A DNA stretch of 33,793 nt from Planctomycetota bacterium (GTDB lineage: Bacteria; Planctomycetota; Phycisphaerae; WQYP01). Under the pieces are notes generated by a model. The model did no database searches. It was not told the DNA's origin and worked only from the letters and a program-made list of their open reading frames with translations. This document shows positions 1 to 7,977 of the stretch, piece by piece. Numbering within the stretch: the first letter of the stretch is position 1; each line of letters starts with the position of its first letter. The stretch spans positions 1 to 33,793 of the forward strand of contig JAJZGH010000015.1 in assembly GCA_021798635.1 (NCBI GenBank), written 5' to 3'. The position numbers and the translations under genes were made by a program.

Positions 1-1314
1 CGGTATCCGTTTGGCTATCGTTATCCGGATCGGGTGAAAATTGAATTTCTGAAATTTAATCGCGATGCGGTGTTAGCCAAACTCAAACCCACGATCAAAG
101 ATATTCAAGCGGCGTATGCCTATTATGAGGCCAATCTGGATAATTTTGAAATTACACCCCCGGACACATCCACGGCGCCGGCGACCGCGCCTAAACCCAA
201 GTACAAGACGTTTGATCAGGTGCGGCAGAAGTTGATCCGGCGGCAACTTATTAAGCGTGTGAACCTGATGTTCCATCGCATGTTAAATCAGGCGGGGCAT
301 ATCGCGGATAAGCCCTGGAGCACGGTGGATATTAACGGTTATCATCACGCCATACCGCAGGCGAAGTGGGTGTCTTACAGCACGCTGGCGGCCGATCTGG
401 GAAAACAATATGGGTATACGCCGGTGGTGGGGCGGTGGAATCATTGGTTGAACAGCAGTGACCTTGCCGGCTTAAAGGGCATTGGCGATGCCACAACGGA
501 GGAGGCCGGATTATCGCAGGCGTTAGGATTAAGCGTGCTGGCGATGAAGGTACATGCGTTGGATCCGCATTCAAAAAATATCGGGTTGCTGCTGCATCTG
601 CAGGTGGGTTATGACGGCCCGGTGTTGACCGATTCGCATGGCAACATGTATCTGTATCGTGTTATTGCGGTCAGCAAGGCGCATAATCCTGCGACGCTGG
701 CGCAGGTGCGTTCGGCTGTGGTGCACGATGCGAAACTGCTGGCGGCCTATCGTGCGGATAAGAAAAATGGTCAGGCATTAGCGGCTGAGGCGGGGCGCAT
801 CGGATTGCCGGCAGCCGCGAAAAAATATCATCTTGCGGTCTTCAGCCCGTCGTCATTTAAGGCGCTGGAGAATCAGTTGGTGGGAATGACGCCGGACGGG
901 CAGCCGCAATATCAGTTGGCTCCCGGCCACCTGCCGGGCGTGCAGGTTCGCAGCACCAAACTGATGCAGGCGGCATTTTTATTGGCGCATCAGGCTTTGG
1001 GCCGGGCAACTCCATCGCATACACCCGGCGCGACTCATAGCGTGGCCGAACATAAGTCTTCGGGCAACGGACAAGCTGCGGCCCAGTTAGTTCTCACGCA
1101 TCCGTGTACAAGTGTGGCGCTGGATTCGCAGTTGGAAGTATTTGTCATGCAGTTGGTCACCGCCAAGCCGGTGCCGGTAAATATCCTGCACAACCCGACG
1201 GATTTGGCCGGTGTGGGGCGGTATCTGATGGGGCATTTGAATCAGCGCCTATTGGCCCAATGGTTCAGCTATGGGGCCGTTACCAAACGCCTGGGCTTTG
1301 TGGCCAGCAATTGA
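1..1314 (+). CDS. PpiD/SurA-like periplasmic folding factor, 3' part (5' end outside window)
   Basis: The frame is open from the first base, so this is the C-terminal 437 residues of a longer protein. The first GTG at 34 is probably internal. The visible start (PDRVKIEFLKFNRDAV, then a YYEANLDNF segment) and the following YKTFDQVRQKLIRRQL helix resemble the region after the chaperone domain of PpiD/SurA-type peptidyl-prolyl isomerases, where a DRVKVEY-like strand precedes an ayYe.n...f helix. A later stretch (TDSHGNMYLYRVIAV, then a helix rich in Ala/Lys) fits the C-terminal helical part of PpiD-like proteins. I do not see a clear intact parvulin rotamase core, so catalytic activity is uncertain. 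The protein would act outside the inner membrane on folding proteins. The MFS gene follows after 9 nt and is probably co-transcribed. The family call is an inference from sequence pattern only. Confidence 0.6.
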   Translation, partial: RYPFGYRYPDRVKIEFLKFNRDAVLAKLKPTIKDIQAAYAYYEANLDNFEITPPDTSTAPATAPKPKYKTFDQVRQKLIRRQLIKRVNLMFHRMLNQAGHIADKPWSTVDINGYHHAIPQAKWVSYSTLAADLGKQYGYTPVVGRWNHWLNSSDLAGLKGIGDATTEEAGLSQALGLSVLAMKVHALDPHSKNIGLLLHLQVGYDGPVLTDSHGNMYLYRVIAVSKAHNPATLAQVRSAVVHDAKLLAAYRADKKNGQALAAEAGRIGLPAAAKKYHLAVFSPSSFKALENQLVGMTPDGQPQYQLAPGHLPGVQVRSTKLMQAAFLLAHQALGRATPSHTPGATHSVAEHKSSGNGQAAAQLVLTHPCTSVALDSQLEVFVMQLVTAKPVPVNILHNPTDLAGVGRYLMGHLNQRLLAQWFSYGAVTKRLGFVASN

Positions 1315-1323
1315 GCCGTCATC

Positions 1324-2682
1324 ATGAGTCGAATTGATAAAATTTTCTGGGATACGCTGCGCGGCCCGAGGCAATGGATCTCATCATGGTTTGCGGCGTA
1401 TGCGCTGGTGGGGGCGGTATCATCGGGGCTGATTCCCATTCTGCTGCCGTTAATGATGGTGGAGCTTCTGCCACACGAGTTGGCGGCGGTAGGGTATGTG
1501 ATGGGGGCGTTTAATCTGGGGGCATTAAGCTCGCCCTTGTGGGGCAATCTGGCGGATGAGAAGAAGGCGTATCGGCTGGTTTTTTGCGGCGGTCTGCTGC
1601 TGGAACTTGCGGCCATGAGTGTGTTTCCGCTGGCGGCGAATCTGGGGGCGTGGCTGGGTTTGGCGCTGTTGATGGGAGCCGGGAGCGCCGCGGTAAGCAC
1701 GTGCGCGACGTTGTTAATTGTTGATTTTTATCCGCATAAAGAATGGACGAGCCGCATTGGATGGTTGCAGACGTTTAATGGCGGCGGTCAGGTTATTGGG
1801 CTGTTGTTGGCCGGTGCATTTGCTGCCATTGGATACCGCTTCGGTTTATGGATGGGGGCGGGGTTGCTGGGGGCAGCCGTGGTGGCAGGTTTAATACTTC
1901 TGCCGCGAGCATCCAAGGCGGAAAGCTCCATCCGGGAGCTTAGCCGGGCAGGGCTGGGCCTGGATTTTGAAGCCTTATCGCGTTTTGCCCGCGTGGAACT
2001 GATCGGTGGCGGGTTGCTTAAGCACTTTCATCTGGTGAATATCGCCGGATTAAAAAATATTCCCAAACTGTTGCCAACGCGCTTCGGCCGATTTTTGATG
2101 TCATGGTTTTTCGTGTTTTTAGGCGTGTCGGGCTTTTTTGCGTATTTTCCGATTTTTCTCAAACAGAGTTTTGGCGTTCTGCCCGCAACAACCTCGCTGA
2201 CCTACGCTTTGGCCGCCGGCATTGGTATAGCCCTGTACAATTTGTCGGGCGTCTGGGCGCAGAAACTCGGCGCGCAGAAAATTTATTTCTATGGGCGGAT
2301 TCTTCGGCTCAGCGGTTTTATATTACTATTACTGCCGCTGCTTTTGCGTCACATTCCTGGAGACAATATCATTGCCCTTGTGGGGTTTGCGGTAGTGGTA
2401 TTAGCGTGGCCGGTATTAAGTGTCACCGGCACGGAATTAACCTCAGAGCTAAGCCCCATAAGCCAAGGGGCAGCGCAGGGGTTAAACAACGCCGCCAACG
2501 GCGTAGGTACGGTTGCGGGCACGTATATGGCAGGCTGGTTGGTACACGTGGTGGGATATGACTGCATCCCGATTATGGCGCTGGTTGGATTGGCGCTATC
2601 CATTGTGACGGATACATCATTCCATCAAACTAAGCAGCCGATTGCGGATTCAGGATTGGGGCAGCAGGCAGCAGTCAGTTAG
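1324..2682 (+). CDS. MFS transporter, substrate unknown
   Basis: A 452-residue integral membrane protein of the major facilitator superfamily. About twelve hydrophobic segments are visible, in two halves separated by a charged cytoplasmic stretch at roughly residues 197-255. The loop after the second segment reads GNLADEKKAYR, a relaxed form of the MFS G-x-x-x-D-R/K signature. The N-terminus is short and basic (MSRIDKIFWDTL) before the first segment, which supports the ATG at 1324. It starts 9 nt after the stop of the upstream folding-factor-like gene. No strong Shine-Dalgarno is visible, so translation may depend on the upstream gene. The substrate cannot be told from the sequence. After its stop comes a short non-coding gap and then a methyltransferase relic, so the transcription unit probably ends here. 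Confidence 0.8.
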   Translation: MSRIDKIFWDTLRGPRQWISSWFAAYALVGAVSSGLIPILLPLMMVELLPHELAAVGYVMGAFNLGALSSPLWGNLADEKKAYRLVFCGGLLLELAAMSVFPLAANLGAWLGLALLMGAGSAAVSTCATLLIVDFYPHKEWTSRIGWLQTFNGGGQVIGLLLAGAFAAIGYRFGLWMGAGLLGAAVVAGLILLPRASKAESSIRELSRAGLGLDFEALSRFARVELIGGGLLKHFHLVNIAGLKNIPKLLPTRFGRFLMSWFFVFLGVSGFFAYFPIFLKQSFGVLPATTSLTYALAAGIGIALYNLSGVWAQKLGAQKIYFYGRILRLSGFILLLLPLLLRHIPGDNIIALVGFAVVVLAWPVLSVTGTELTSELSPISQGAAQGLNNAANGVGTVAGTYMAGWLVHVVGYDCIPIMALVGLALSIVTDTSFHQTKQPIADSGLGQQAAVS

Positions 2683-2778
2683 ACGTTAGAAGCTACGCCT
2701 TAGAAGCCGGGGCGGTTGCCAATGCCAGACTCGAATAAATGGAATTATTCCATACGGCGGGTTAAACTTGTAGGATAA

Positions 2779-3204
2779 GGGTGGGACACTATCCGCCGCG
2801 TGGAACAAGTAAGCGAACGGCATGAAATTGCGGCCAAAACCATGATCGCCGGCCGAAATGTTTCCTACGCGACAGCGTTCCGGCGGGTTCGTCACGGGCG
2901 ATCGATGGCCGAATTGCGTACTGACGGATTGGCGGGATGCCTGCGCACGCCCCGCGGAGGCAGCGGGCGGCAAATTCTGTTCAAGGCCGGCAAAGGACGG
3001 TATCAGGTGCGATTGTTGACCGCACGCGAATGTGCGCGATTGCAGGGTGCTCCGGACGATTTCAAAATTTCCGTGCCCCTGAATCAGGCTCTTTTCGGGT
3101 TCGGCGATGCGGTGTGCGTTCCAGTCGTTGAGTGGATCGCGAAATATTATCTGCGTCCACTGCTTAATGCACGTGCTGCAAGGCCGACGGAGGCAGCTGC
3201 TTGA
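2779..3204 (+). pseudogene. C-terminal fragment of a cytosine-5 DNA methyltransferase
   Basis: The frame opens just after a TAA at 2776-2778 and runs 141 codons to a TGA at 3204. It contains the end of the target-recognition region and motifs IX-X of Dcm-type cytosine-5 methyltransferases: a LRTDGLAGCLRTPRGGSGRQ block, then RLLTARECARLQGAPDDFKI, then NQALFGFGDAVCVPVVEWIA. The N-terminal two thirds, with the SAM-binding motif I and the Pro-Cys catalytic motif IV, are absent upstream. No start codon with a ribosome binding site is evident; GTG at 2800 is only the first possible one. I read it as a dead remnant of a restriction-modification or orphan methyltransferase gene. It lies beside a transposase relic, which fits a decayed mobile segment. 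Confidence 0.8.
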
Positions 3205-3213
3205 ACTCCACCG

Positions 3214-3354
3214 ATGTCATTACGCGTCCCTATCGAAATGTCCGTTGGGCAGCAGCAGCAATTTGTATCGACGCTTGCTGATATACTCAAGCGGTACAAC
3301 CGCCGCTTGGAGTCTGTGGAAACGGATATGTCCTTGAAGATAGAAATTCAATGA
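3214..3354 (+). CDS. Small ORF of 46 residues, unrecognised
   Basis: ATG at 3214, TGA at 3352-3354. The peptide is amphipathic: MSLRVPIEMSVGQQQQFVS, then a helix-like stretch with ADILKRYNRRLES and a C-terminal DMSLKIEIQ. It begins 9 nt after the methyltransferase fragment. There is no good ribosome binding site. It could be a tiny real gene, or the truncated start of a gene once linked to the methyltransferase. I do not recognise a family. Confidence 0.3.
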   Translation: MSLRVPIEMSVGQQQQFVSTLADILKRYNRRLESVETDMSLKIEIQ

Positions 3355-3427
3355 GGGCGGCCGTGGCGGGTAAAGGTCTGCACTGTGAAGCGGTCTGCAA
3401 CTCAGGGGCGTGGAACCTGGCGCGAGG

Positions 3428-3535
3428 ATGCAGGTGCGGCAATGGGCAGAGCAGATCTTCGGGGCAGTTGGTACGGGGAAGAACTGCGGATTGTGCGGAT
3501 ATGGGAGGAATTGGCTTGGAATCTTGCTGTGATGT
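3428..3535 (+). pseudogene. Probable IS4/Tn5-type transposase N-terminal relic, frameshifted
   Basis: From ATG 3428 the frame reads MQVRQWAEQIFGAVGTGK. This resembles the N-terminal DNA-binding domain of Tn5/IS4-family transposases, which begin with a W-A-x-x-x-F-G pattern followed by LGD-x-RR-x-x-RL. One base-shift later the next frame continues ELRIVRIWEELAWNLA, matching the expected helix that ends in a ...eLa.NP pattern. The homology then stops where the regulator gene on the other strand begins. I read this as a short, frameshifted leftover of an insertion sequence. The match is to a remembered family pattern over about 35 residues, so it is tentative. Confidence 0.4.
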
Positions 3536-4712
3536 TTAGCACAGTGTTCGGCGGATGGCTCCGGGGGTCATGCCGGTGCGGGCTTTGAAGAGGGAAATGA
3601 GCTGTTCGGTGCGGCGCAGGCCGACGAGTCGGGCGATTTGGCCCAGGGGGATAGGTGGTCTCCAGCAGCAGATGGCGGGCGCGGTTTACGCGTTCATTGA
3701 GAATTTCGTCTTTGGGTGAGCGTCCCAGCAGTTCGGTGAAGCGTCGCTCCAAGGTGCTGCGGGAAACGCGCACATCCTGGGCTGCGAGATGGTCCAGAAC
3801 ATTTTCCACGGTAATGCCATCGGAAACGTGATCACGAATGTACCGAACGGCCTTGGAAACCACCGGTGAATCCGTTGCGACAATATCGGTGGATAACCGG
3901 CGAATAACTCCCATGGGATCTACGCGTGTTTCCATGCGATCCGGCGCTTGGCCAGCCATCATGCGCGCCAGCAGGGCGGCGGCGTCATATCCGATTTTTT
4001 CGGTGGGCAGCGCGATACTGGTCAGCGGTGGATCGGCCAATTCGCAAAGCACTTCGTCATCATCGACGCCAATGACCGCGATTTCTTCGGGAACCGGTAT
4101 CTGACATACCCGGCAGGCATTGAGTAGCTGTCGGCCGCAGATGTCGTTGCACGCCATAATACCGCAGGGCCGGGGCAGATCGCTTAGCCAGCGGCTTAAA
4201 TCCGCTTCGTGCATGAGCGCTGAAGATTCGACATTGCTGGTATTGTTGCGGCGCAGGGACGTTCGCAGTTGATAGCTGCCACTGATGTGGTGCATTGTCA
4301 GCAGGTAACCGGCAAAGGCACCCTGCCGCCGCAGAGAATACTCCGCACCGGCAAAACCGCAGAACGCGAAATGGCGGAACCCGCGCTCCAGCAGATGATC
4401 GGCAGCCATTTTAGCTACACTGTCATCATTGACCATGATCCGCGGAATCCCGGCAGCCGTGTGCAGGCCGCGCAAATCAACGGTGGGAATGCCCTGTTTC
4501 AGGATCAACTCCATGGCCGAGGCTTGCTCAATCCGGGCGATCAGGCCATCGCACATCCCGGCCCGCAACCAGGGCGGAGGTGCATCGGCCAGAGATCGCT
4601 CCTGATGCACAATGGACCATCCGCGATGCGCTCGCACATACCGCGCTACGCCGCGCAGCAGTCCGCGGCCATATCCGCGCGAGGATTCCACTAATAATCC
4701 GACAATCTTCAT
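3536..4712 (-). CDS. XylR-like sugar-responsive regulator (LacI-type sensor plus AraC HTH), frameshifted near the C-terminus
   Basis: Translation from ATG 4712 gives MKIVGLLVESSRGYGRGLLR, the usual opening of XylR-family activators. It continues through a periplasmic-binding-protein-like sensor (about residues 1-270) and an AraC-type helix-turn-helix region (about 285 to the end, with LAAQDVRVSRSTLERRFTEL). The frame then breaks in a run of five G on the + strand at 3646-3650. As read, the protein runs on to 3402 with a Pro/Arg-rich nonsense tail. Removing one base restores LGQIARLVGLRRTEQLISLF and ends at a TAA at 3536-3538, giving 391 residues, close to E. coli XylR (392). The disrupted part is the second DNA-binding helix, so the gene as read should not bind DNA normally. 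A sequencing or assembly error is an alternative. An earlier in-frame start at 4754 lies inside the upstream terminator and is unlikely. The exported mutarotase upstream suggests a sugar-related role. Confidence 0.75.
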
Positions 4713-4752
4713 TGAGAGGCGATTGTAGCGGGGTATGGCCTGTTCGGATAGC

Positions 4753-4784
4753 AAAAAAAGCCGATCAGGAGTCCTGATCGGCTT
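4753..4784 (-). terminator. Intrinsic terminator of the aldose 1-epimerase gene
   Basis: An 11-bp perfect stem (AGCCGATCAGG / CCTGATCGGCT at 4759-4769 and 4773-4783) has a 3-nt loop. On the minus strand it is followed by seven T (4753-4759). It lies 35 nt past the mutarotase stop and separates that gene from the downstream regulator. Confidence 0.85.
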
Positions 4785-4818
4785 AATGAATAAATGTTTA
4801 TATGTCAGCAGCGCTATA

Positions 4819-6042
4819 TTACATGGTGCTGAACTTGTAAACCGTCCGCTGGAAGAATGCTTCCCCGGGATTTAAAACCGTGGACGGAAAATTCGGCTGA
4901 TTGGGCGAATTGGGATAATGCTGGGTTTCCAAAGTGATCGCTCCATGGTACGGATAATGACCGCCGATGCCTTTGATTTTTCCATTCAGGAAGTTTCCGG
5001 TATAAACCTGAATTCCGGGTTGCGTGGTGTAGCAGTCCAGCACGCGACCGGTTTTGGCTTCCTGAATTCGAGCGGCGAACGCGAGCTTGGTTTCATCCTG
5101 ATTGTTCAGGCACCAGTTCATATCATAGCCGTAGGGGACTTCATCAAATGCGATGTTGGATGTTCCATGGTATGCGGGTTTTAACCGCGTGGATAGCAGC
5201 ACGGGTTTGCGGAAGTCATAGGGTGTACCGGCCACCGGCGCTATCTTGCCGGTCGGGATCAACAAGTTGTTGGTCGGCGTGTAATGATCGGCATTAATGG
5301 TGACAACATGATCCAGAACGCGGGTGCCGGGTTTATTCAAATTGAAGTAGGCATGATTGCACATATTGATAACTGTTGGTGCATCGGCATTGGCGCGGAA
5401 GTGAACGTGCAATTCATTTTTTTCATTGAGCGTGTAGGTCGCCGCGACTTCCACATCACCAGGAAATCCATTTTCCATCGCCGGGCTGAAAAGATTAAAG
5501 CGCACGCCCGGTGCGCCAAGTTCGGTGACTTCCGTGGCCGTCCAGACTTTCTGATCCCAGGAATGGGGGCCGCCGTGCAGCGTGTTGGGATATGGCGCAT
5601 CGTTGATCGGCAGGTGATAGGTCGTGCCGTTGAGTGTGAATTTGCCGTTGGCGATGCGATTGGCATAACGGCCGATGGTGGCGCCAAAGTAGGGGTCCAT
5701 GGCGTGATGCGTGGCATAAGAAGGCAGATTATCAAAACCGAGGATAACATCCCCCGGTGTGCCGTTGCGGTCGGCCGCTTGAATACGCTGCAGACGCGCG
5801 CCGTAAGTGATGAGTTGCACAATCATCCCATTGGAATTGGTCAGCGTATACTGATACACCTTCTGACCATCCGGCAGTGTGCCGAAAAGTGCTTTGTACA
5901 TGGCGCTTTTTTTAGGCAGGCTGCTGACATCCGTTCCGGACATGCTCTTACAGCCGGTTATGGCCCAGGCTGCGGCGACGCCTGAGGCGGCCAAAAAGGT
6001 TCGACGAGAGAGTTTCCGTACACTGTTGAGTTGCTGTGGCAT
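4819..6042 (-). CDS. Aldose 1-epimerase (galactose mutarotase), Tat-exported lipoprotein
   Basis: A 407-residue GalM-family enzyme that interconverts alpha and beta anomers of aldohexoses. Family landmarks are in order: GATIGRYANRIANGKF at about 120, LHGG with His156, CNHAYFNL with the catalytic acid His230, VYTGNFL near 347, and LETQHYPNSPNQPNFP with the catalytic base Glu372. The N-terminus carries a twin-arginine motif (SRRTFLAASG, Arg13-Arg14), a hydrophobic stretch and a lipobox ending in AITGC (Cys31). It is therefore predicted to be exported folded and lipid-anchored, unlike the usual cytosolic GalM. The ATG at 6042 is preceded by a good ribosome binding site (GGAGG, 10 nt upstream). 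It has its own promoter and terminator. Placement next to a XylR-like regulator suggests a role in extracytoplasmic sugar use. Confidence 0.92.
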   Translation of the reverse strand: MPQQLNSVRKLSRRTFLAASGVAAAWAITGCKSMSGTDVSSLPKKSAMYKALFGTLPDGQKVYQYTLTNSNGMIVQLITYGARLQRIQAADRNGTPGDVILGFDNLPSYATHHAMDPYFGATIGRYANRIANGKFTLNGTTYHLPINDAPYPNTLHGGPHSWDQKVWTATEVTELGAPGVRFNLFSPAMENGFPGDVEVAATYTLNEKNELHVHFRANADAPTVINMCNHAYFNLNKPGTRVLDHVVTINADHYTPTNNLLIPTGKIAPVAGTPYDFRKPVLLSTRLKPAYHGTSNIAFDEVPYGYDMNWCLNNQDETKLAFAARIQEAKTGRVLDCYTTQPGIQVYTGNFLNGKIKGIGGHYPYHGAITLETQHYPNSPNQPNFPSTVLNPGEAFFQRTVYKFSTM

Positions 6043-6088
6043 CGGTGGATACCTCCGTATATGAAACTAAACAAATACCAATGCGGAA

Positions 6089-6117
6089 AATATATGCCGG
6101 GAATGAAGTTTCGGCAA
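6089..6117 (-). promoter_or_regulatory. Sigma70-type promoter of the mutarotase gene
   Basis: On the minus strand there is a -35 TTGCCG (6112-6117), a 17-nt spacer and a -10 TATATT (6089-6094). The predicted start is about 40 nt before the ATG. The spacer is flanked by a TGCCG/CGGCA inverted repeat that could be an operator. Confidence 0.55.
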
Positions 6118-6245
6118 GCCTGCGAAAATTCGAGCTGGGATATTTCACGTCCTGAGGATGGCATTAATAAGCCGTGACACCTGTGTTTCAGCTTGCGCGG
6201 TGCCGGACTTATCCGCCCCCGGCGACGTGCGGCCTGCGACAGGTA

Positions 6246-6273
6246 TTTACAGCCGGACTGGTTTTGTTATAAT
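6246..6273 (+). promoter_or_regulatory. Sigma70-type promoter of tRNA-Gly
   Basis: A -35 TTTACA (6246-6251), 16-nt spacer and perfect -10 TATAAT (6268-6273) lie 14 nt upstream of the mature tRNA 5' end. Confidence 0.65.
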
Positions 6274-6287
6274 TCGTAACTCGATAT

Positions 6288-6359
6288 GCGGGCGTAGCTC
6301 AGTGGTAGAGCGTCACGTTGCCAACGTGAATGTCGAGGGTTCAAATCCCTTCGCCCGCT
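6288..6359 (+). tRNA. tRNA-Gly (anticodon GCC)
   Basis: A 72-nt cloverleaf. The acceptor stem is GCGGGCG (6288-6294) with CGCCCGC (6352-6358) and discriminator T at 6359. The D arm GCTC/GAGC has loop AGTGGTA. The anticodon stem TCACG/CGTGA has loop TTGCCAA, giving anticodon GCC. The T arm is GAGGG/CCCTT with loop TTCAAAT. CCA is not encoded. It is convergent with aroC, whose stop lies only 3 nt beyond the 3' end, so the mature 3' end is made within the tail of an antiparallel transcription unit. Confidence 0.97.
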
Positions 6360-6362
6360 TTT

Positions 6363-7523
6363 TCAGGTTCCAAGTTGTCGCGCGGCGGCCAAAAACTGGT
6401 CGTAATTCTGACGCATTTCACGCATGGAGTCCCCGGCGAATTTCTCCACCATGGCGCGGGCGATTTCAAAAGCAATAACATTTTCCACTACTACCGCTGC
6501 CGCGGAAACCGCGCAAACATCACTGCGTTCATAATCCGCTTTGCCGGCTTGTTTACTGTTCAAATCCACGCTGGGCATCGCTTTTTTCAAAAGCGTACTG
6601 ATTGGTTTCATGGCCGCCCGAACTACTATCGCTTCCCCGTTGGTCATGCCGCCTTCCAAACCGCCGGCGTTATTGGTGGGGCGGTTGAAGCCGAGTTTCG
6701 GCGTATCGCGCAAAGCCGGATCATATTCTATCGGATCATGCACTTCAGAACCGGGAAGTTCAGCGGTTTTAAAGCCCATGCCGATTTCCACACCCTTAAT
6801 GGCTTGTATGCCCATAACTTCGGCAGCAATTCGACTGTCGAGCTTCCAATCCCACTGAGCGCAGCTGCCCAGGCCTATCGGGCAACCTATCACGCGGGTT
6901 TCAACGATTCCGCCGAGCGTATCGCCTTGAATTTTTGCAGCTTTGATCTGCTCAATCATGGCAGCGGATGCGGCGGCATCGGGGCAGTAAACTTCACTGG
7001 AGGTGATTTGCCGCCGCAACTGGTCCAGAGGGGCATCCGCGGCGACGGCGGCTTTAGCGGAACCAATCTGCACGACAAACCCGACAACCTCAATGCCAAA
7101 TTGCCGCAGGAGGCACCGGGCGATGGCGCCCACCGCCACACGATTAGCGGTTTCCCGGGCACTGGCGCGCTCCAGTGTTTCTCGGCAATCGGTGGTAAGC
7201 CATTTGGTGGCCCCGGCCAAATCCGCATGGCCGGGCCGCGGCTTGACTAAGGCGGGGGCATCATCAAGCCGGCTATCTTTGTTGGGTATTTCCAGCACTA
7301 ACGGAGAACCAATGGTTTTACCCCGGCGAAATCCGGTACGGAAATTGACCGCATCGGTTTCGATGCGTTGCCTCCCGCCCCGGCCATAGCCACCTTGGCG
7401 GCGGCGTAATTCGCCGTTGATAAACTCAATATCCAAGTCCAATCCGGCCGGCAGACCCTCAATAATGCTCACCAGAGCCGGACCATGTGATTCACCCGCT
7501 GTACGATAAGTCAATGTTGCCAT
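6363..7523 (-). CDS. aroC: Chorismate synthase
   Basis: Converts 5-enolpyruvylshikimate-3-phosphate to chorismate, the last step of the shikimate pathway, using reduced FMN. The ATG at 7523 gives MATLTYRTAGESHGPALVSI, the canonical start with the GESHG signature. An upstream in-frame start at 7613 would add 30 unconserved residues. Further landmarks are RRRQGGYGRGGRQ, the PRPGHADLAGA block, a GMTNGEAIVVRAAMKPISTL segment and the C-terminal RSDVCAVSAAAVVVENV signature. Length is 386 residues, typical of bacterial AroC. There is no clear Shine-Dalgarno before 7523. The gene is convergent with tRNA-Gly and divergent from mraZ, with 454 nt between the two starts. Confidence 0.96.
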   Translation of the reverse strand: MATLTYRTAGESHGPALVSIIEGLPAGLDLDIEFINGELRRRQGGYGRGGRQRIETDAVNFRTGFRRGKTIGSPLVLEIPNKDSRLDDAPALVKPRPGHADLAGATKWLTTDCRETLERASARETANRVAVGAIARCLLRQFGIEVVGFVVQIGSAKAAVAADAPLDQLRRQITSSEVYCPDAAASAAMIEQIKAAKIQGDTLGGIVETRVIGCPIGLGSCAQWDWKLDSRIAAEVMGIQAIKGVEIGMGFKTAELPGSEVHDPIEYDPALRDTPKLGFNRPTNNAGGLEGGMTNGEAIVVRAAMKPISTLLKKAMPSVDLNSKQAGKADYERSDVCAVSAAAVVVENVIAFEIARAMVEKFAGDSMREMRQNYDQFLAAARQLGT

Positions 7524-7734
7524 AGGTGGGGAATTGTAACGTTTGTCAGCCTCTGCGGCTAATGGGTTTGAAATTTGCCGTTGGATGTGCTGTTTTGCCA
7601 TGGCCTGGATCAACTGGAATGTTGATACGATTCAATTTCATGCCGCCAAACATGCTTCCGTCGAGGGCGGAGAGGGTTCGGTGCAGGAGTTGGCATTTGC
7701 CAAGAGGTAAATCTGCTGGACGTTTTTTGAGGAG

Positions 7735-7759
7735 TGGGGAAATGTGGAGGAGCATGAAA
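7735..7759 (+). promoter_or_regulatory. 10-bp-spaced TGGGG/TGGAG/TGAAA repeat, possible MraZ-type boxes
   Basis: TGGGG (7735-7739), TGGAG (7745-7749) and TGAAA (7755-7759) are each separated by exactly 5 nt. Known MraZ operators are direct TGGGN repeats with 5-nt spacers upstream of mraZ. The first repeat matches well and the last poorly. They lie 220-240 nt before mraZ, farther than usual. Confidence 0.3.
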
Positions 7760-7861
7760 AAATATTTTGTGGCATAAAAATTTTCAAAATGTCCACTAAT
7801 AGTGTTGTATCCATATTTTTCGCTATATATTGTGTCAACTGGTTTGTGCTCTTTTATCTAT

Positions 7862-7907
7862 TCCCATGTTTTCCCCTAATGTGGAGCAAAAAGTATTGAC
7901 TTTCCCA
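7862..7907 (-). promoter_or_regulatory. TGGGA/GGGGA repeats overlapping the mraZ promoter, candidate MraZ operator
   Basis: On the minus strand TGGGA (7862-7866) and GGGGA (7872-7876) are separated by 5 nt, the spacing of known MraZ boxes. A third TGGGA (7903-7907) sits between the -35 and -10 elements of the mraZ promoter, about three helical turns away. Orientation is opposite to the E. coli arrangement. Autorepression by MraZ is the inferred role. Confidence 0.35.
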
Positions 7908-7923
7908 AAAGTTTTTGTATCCT
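7896..7923 (+). promoter_or_regulatory. Promoter of mraZ
   Basis: A -35 TTGACT (7896-7901), 16-nt spacer and -10 TATCCT (7918-7923) lie about 55 nt upstream of the mraZ ATG. The 454-nt aroC-mraZ gap is AT-rich around it (7780-7930) and otherwise holds no gene that I can support. Confidence 0.6.
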
Positions 7924-7977
7924 ATAAACCGATGAAGAGAACAGCAGGATTTAAGTGTGTTTGAAGGTTGAGCTTGG

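Noticed and set aside
3385..3588. 67-residue + strand ORF as an intact gene
   Set aside because: Only its middle part resembles a transposase helix; the rest is antisense to the regulator. It is better explained as part of a relic.
5284..5985. 233-residue open frame on the + strand
   Set aside because: Antisense shadow of the mutarotase gene.
6330..7250. 306-residue open frame on the + strand
   Set aside because: Begins inside tRNA-Gly and is antisense to aroC.
7546..7838. Small minus-strand ORFs in the aroC-mraZ gap
   Set aside because: No ribosome binding sites, biased nonsense composition, and they overlap each other and likely regulatory sites.
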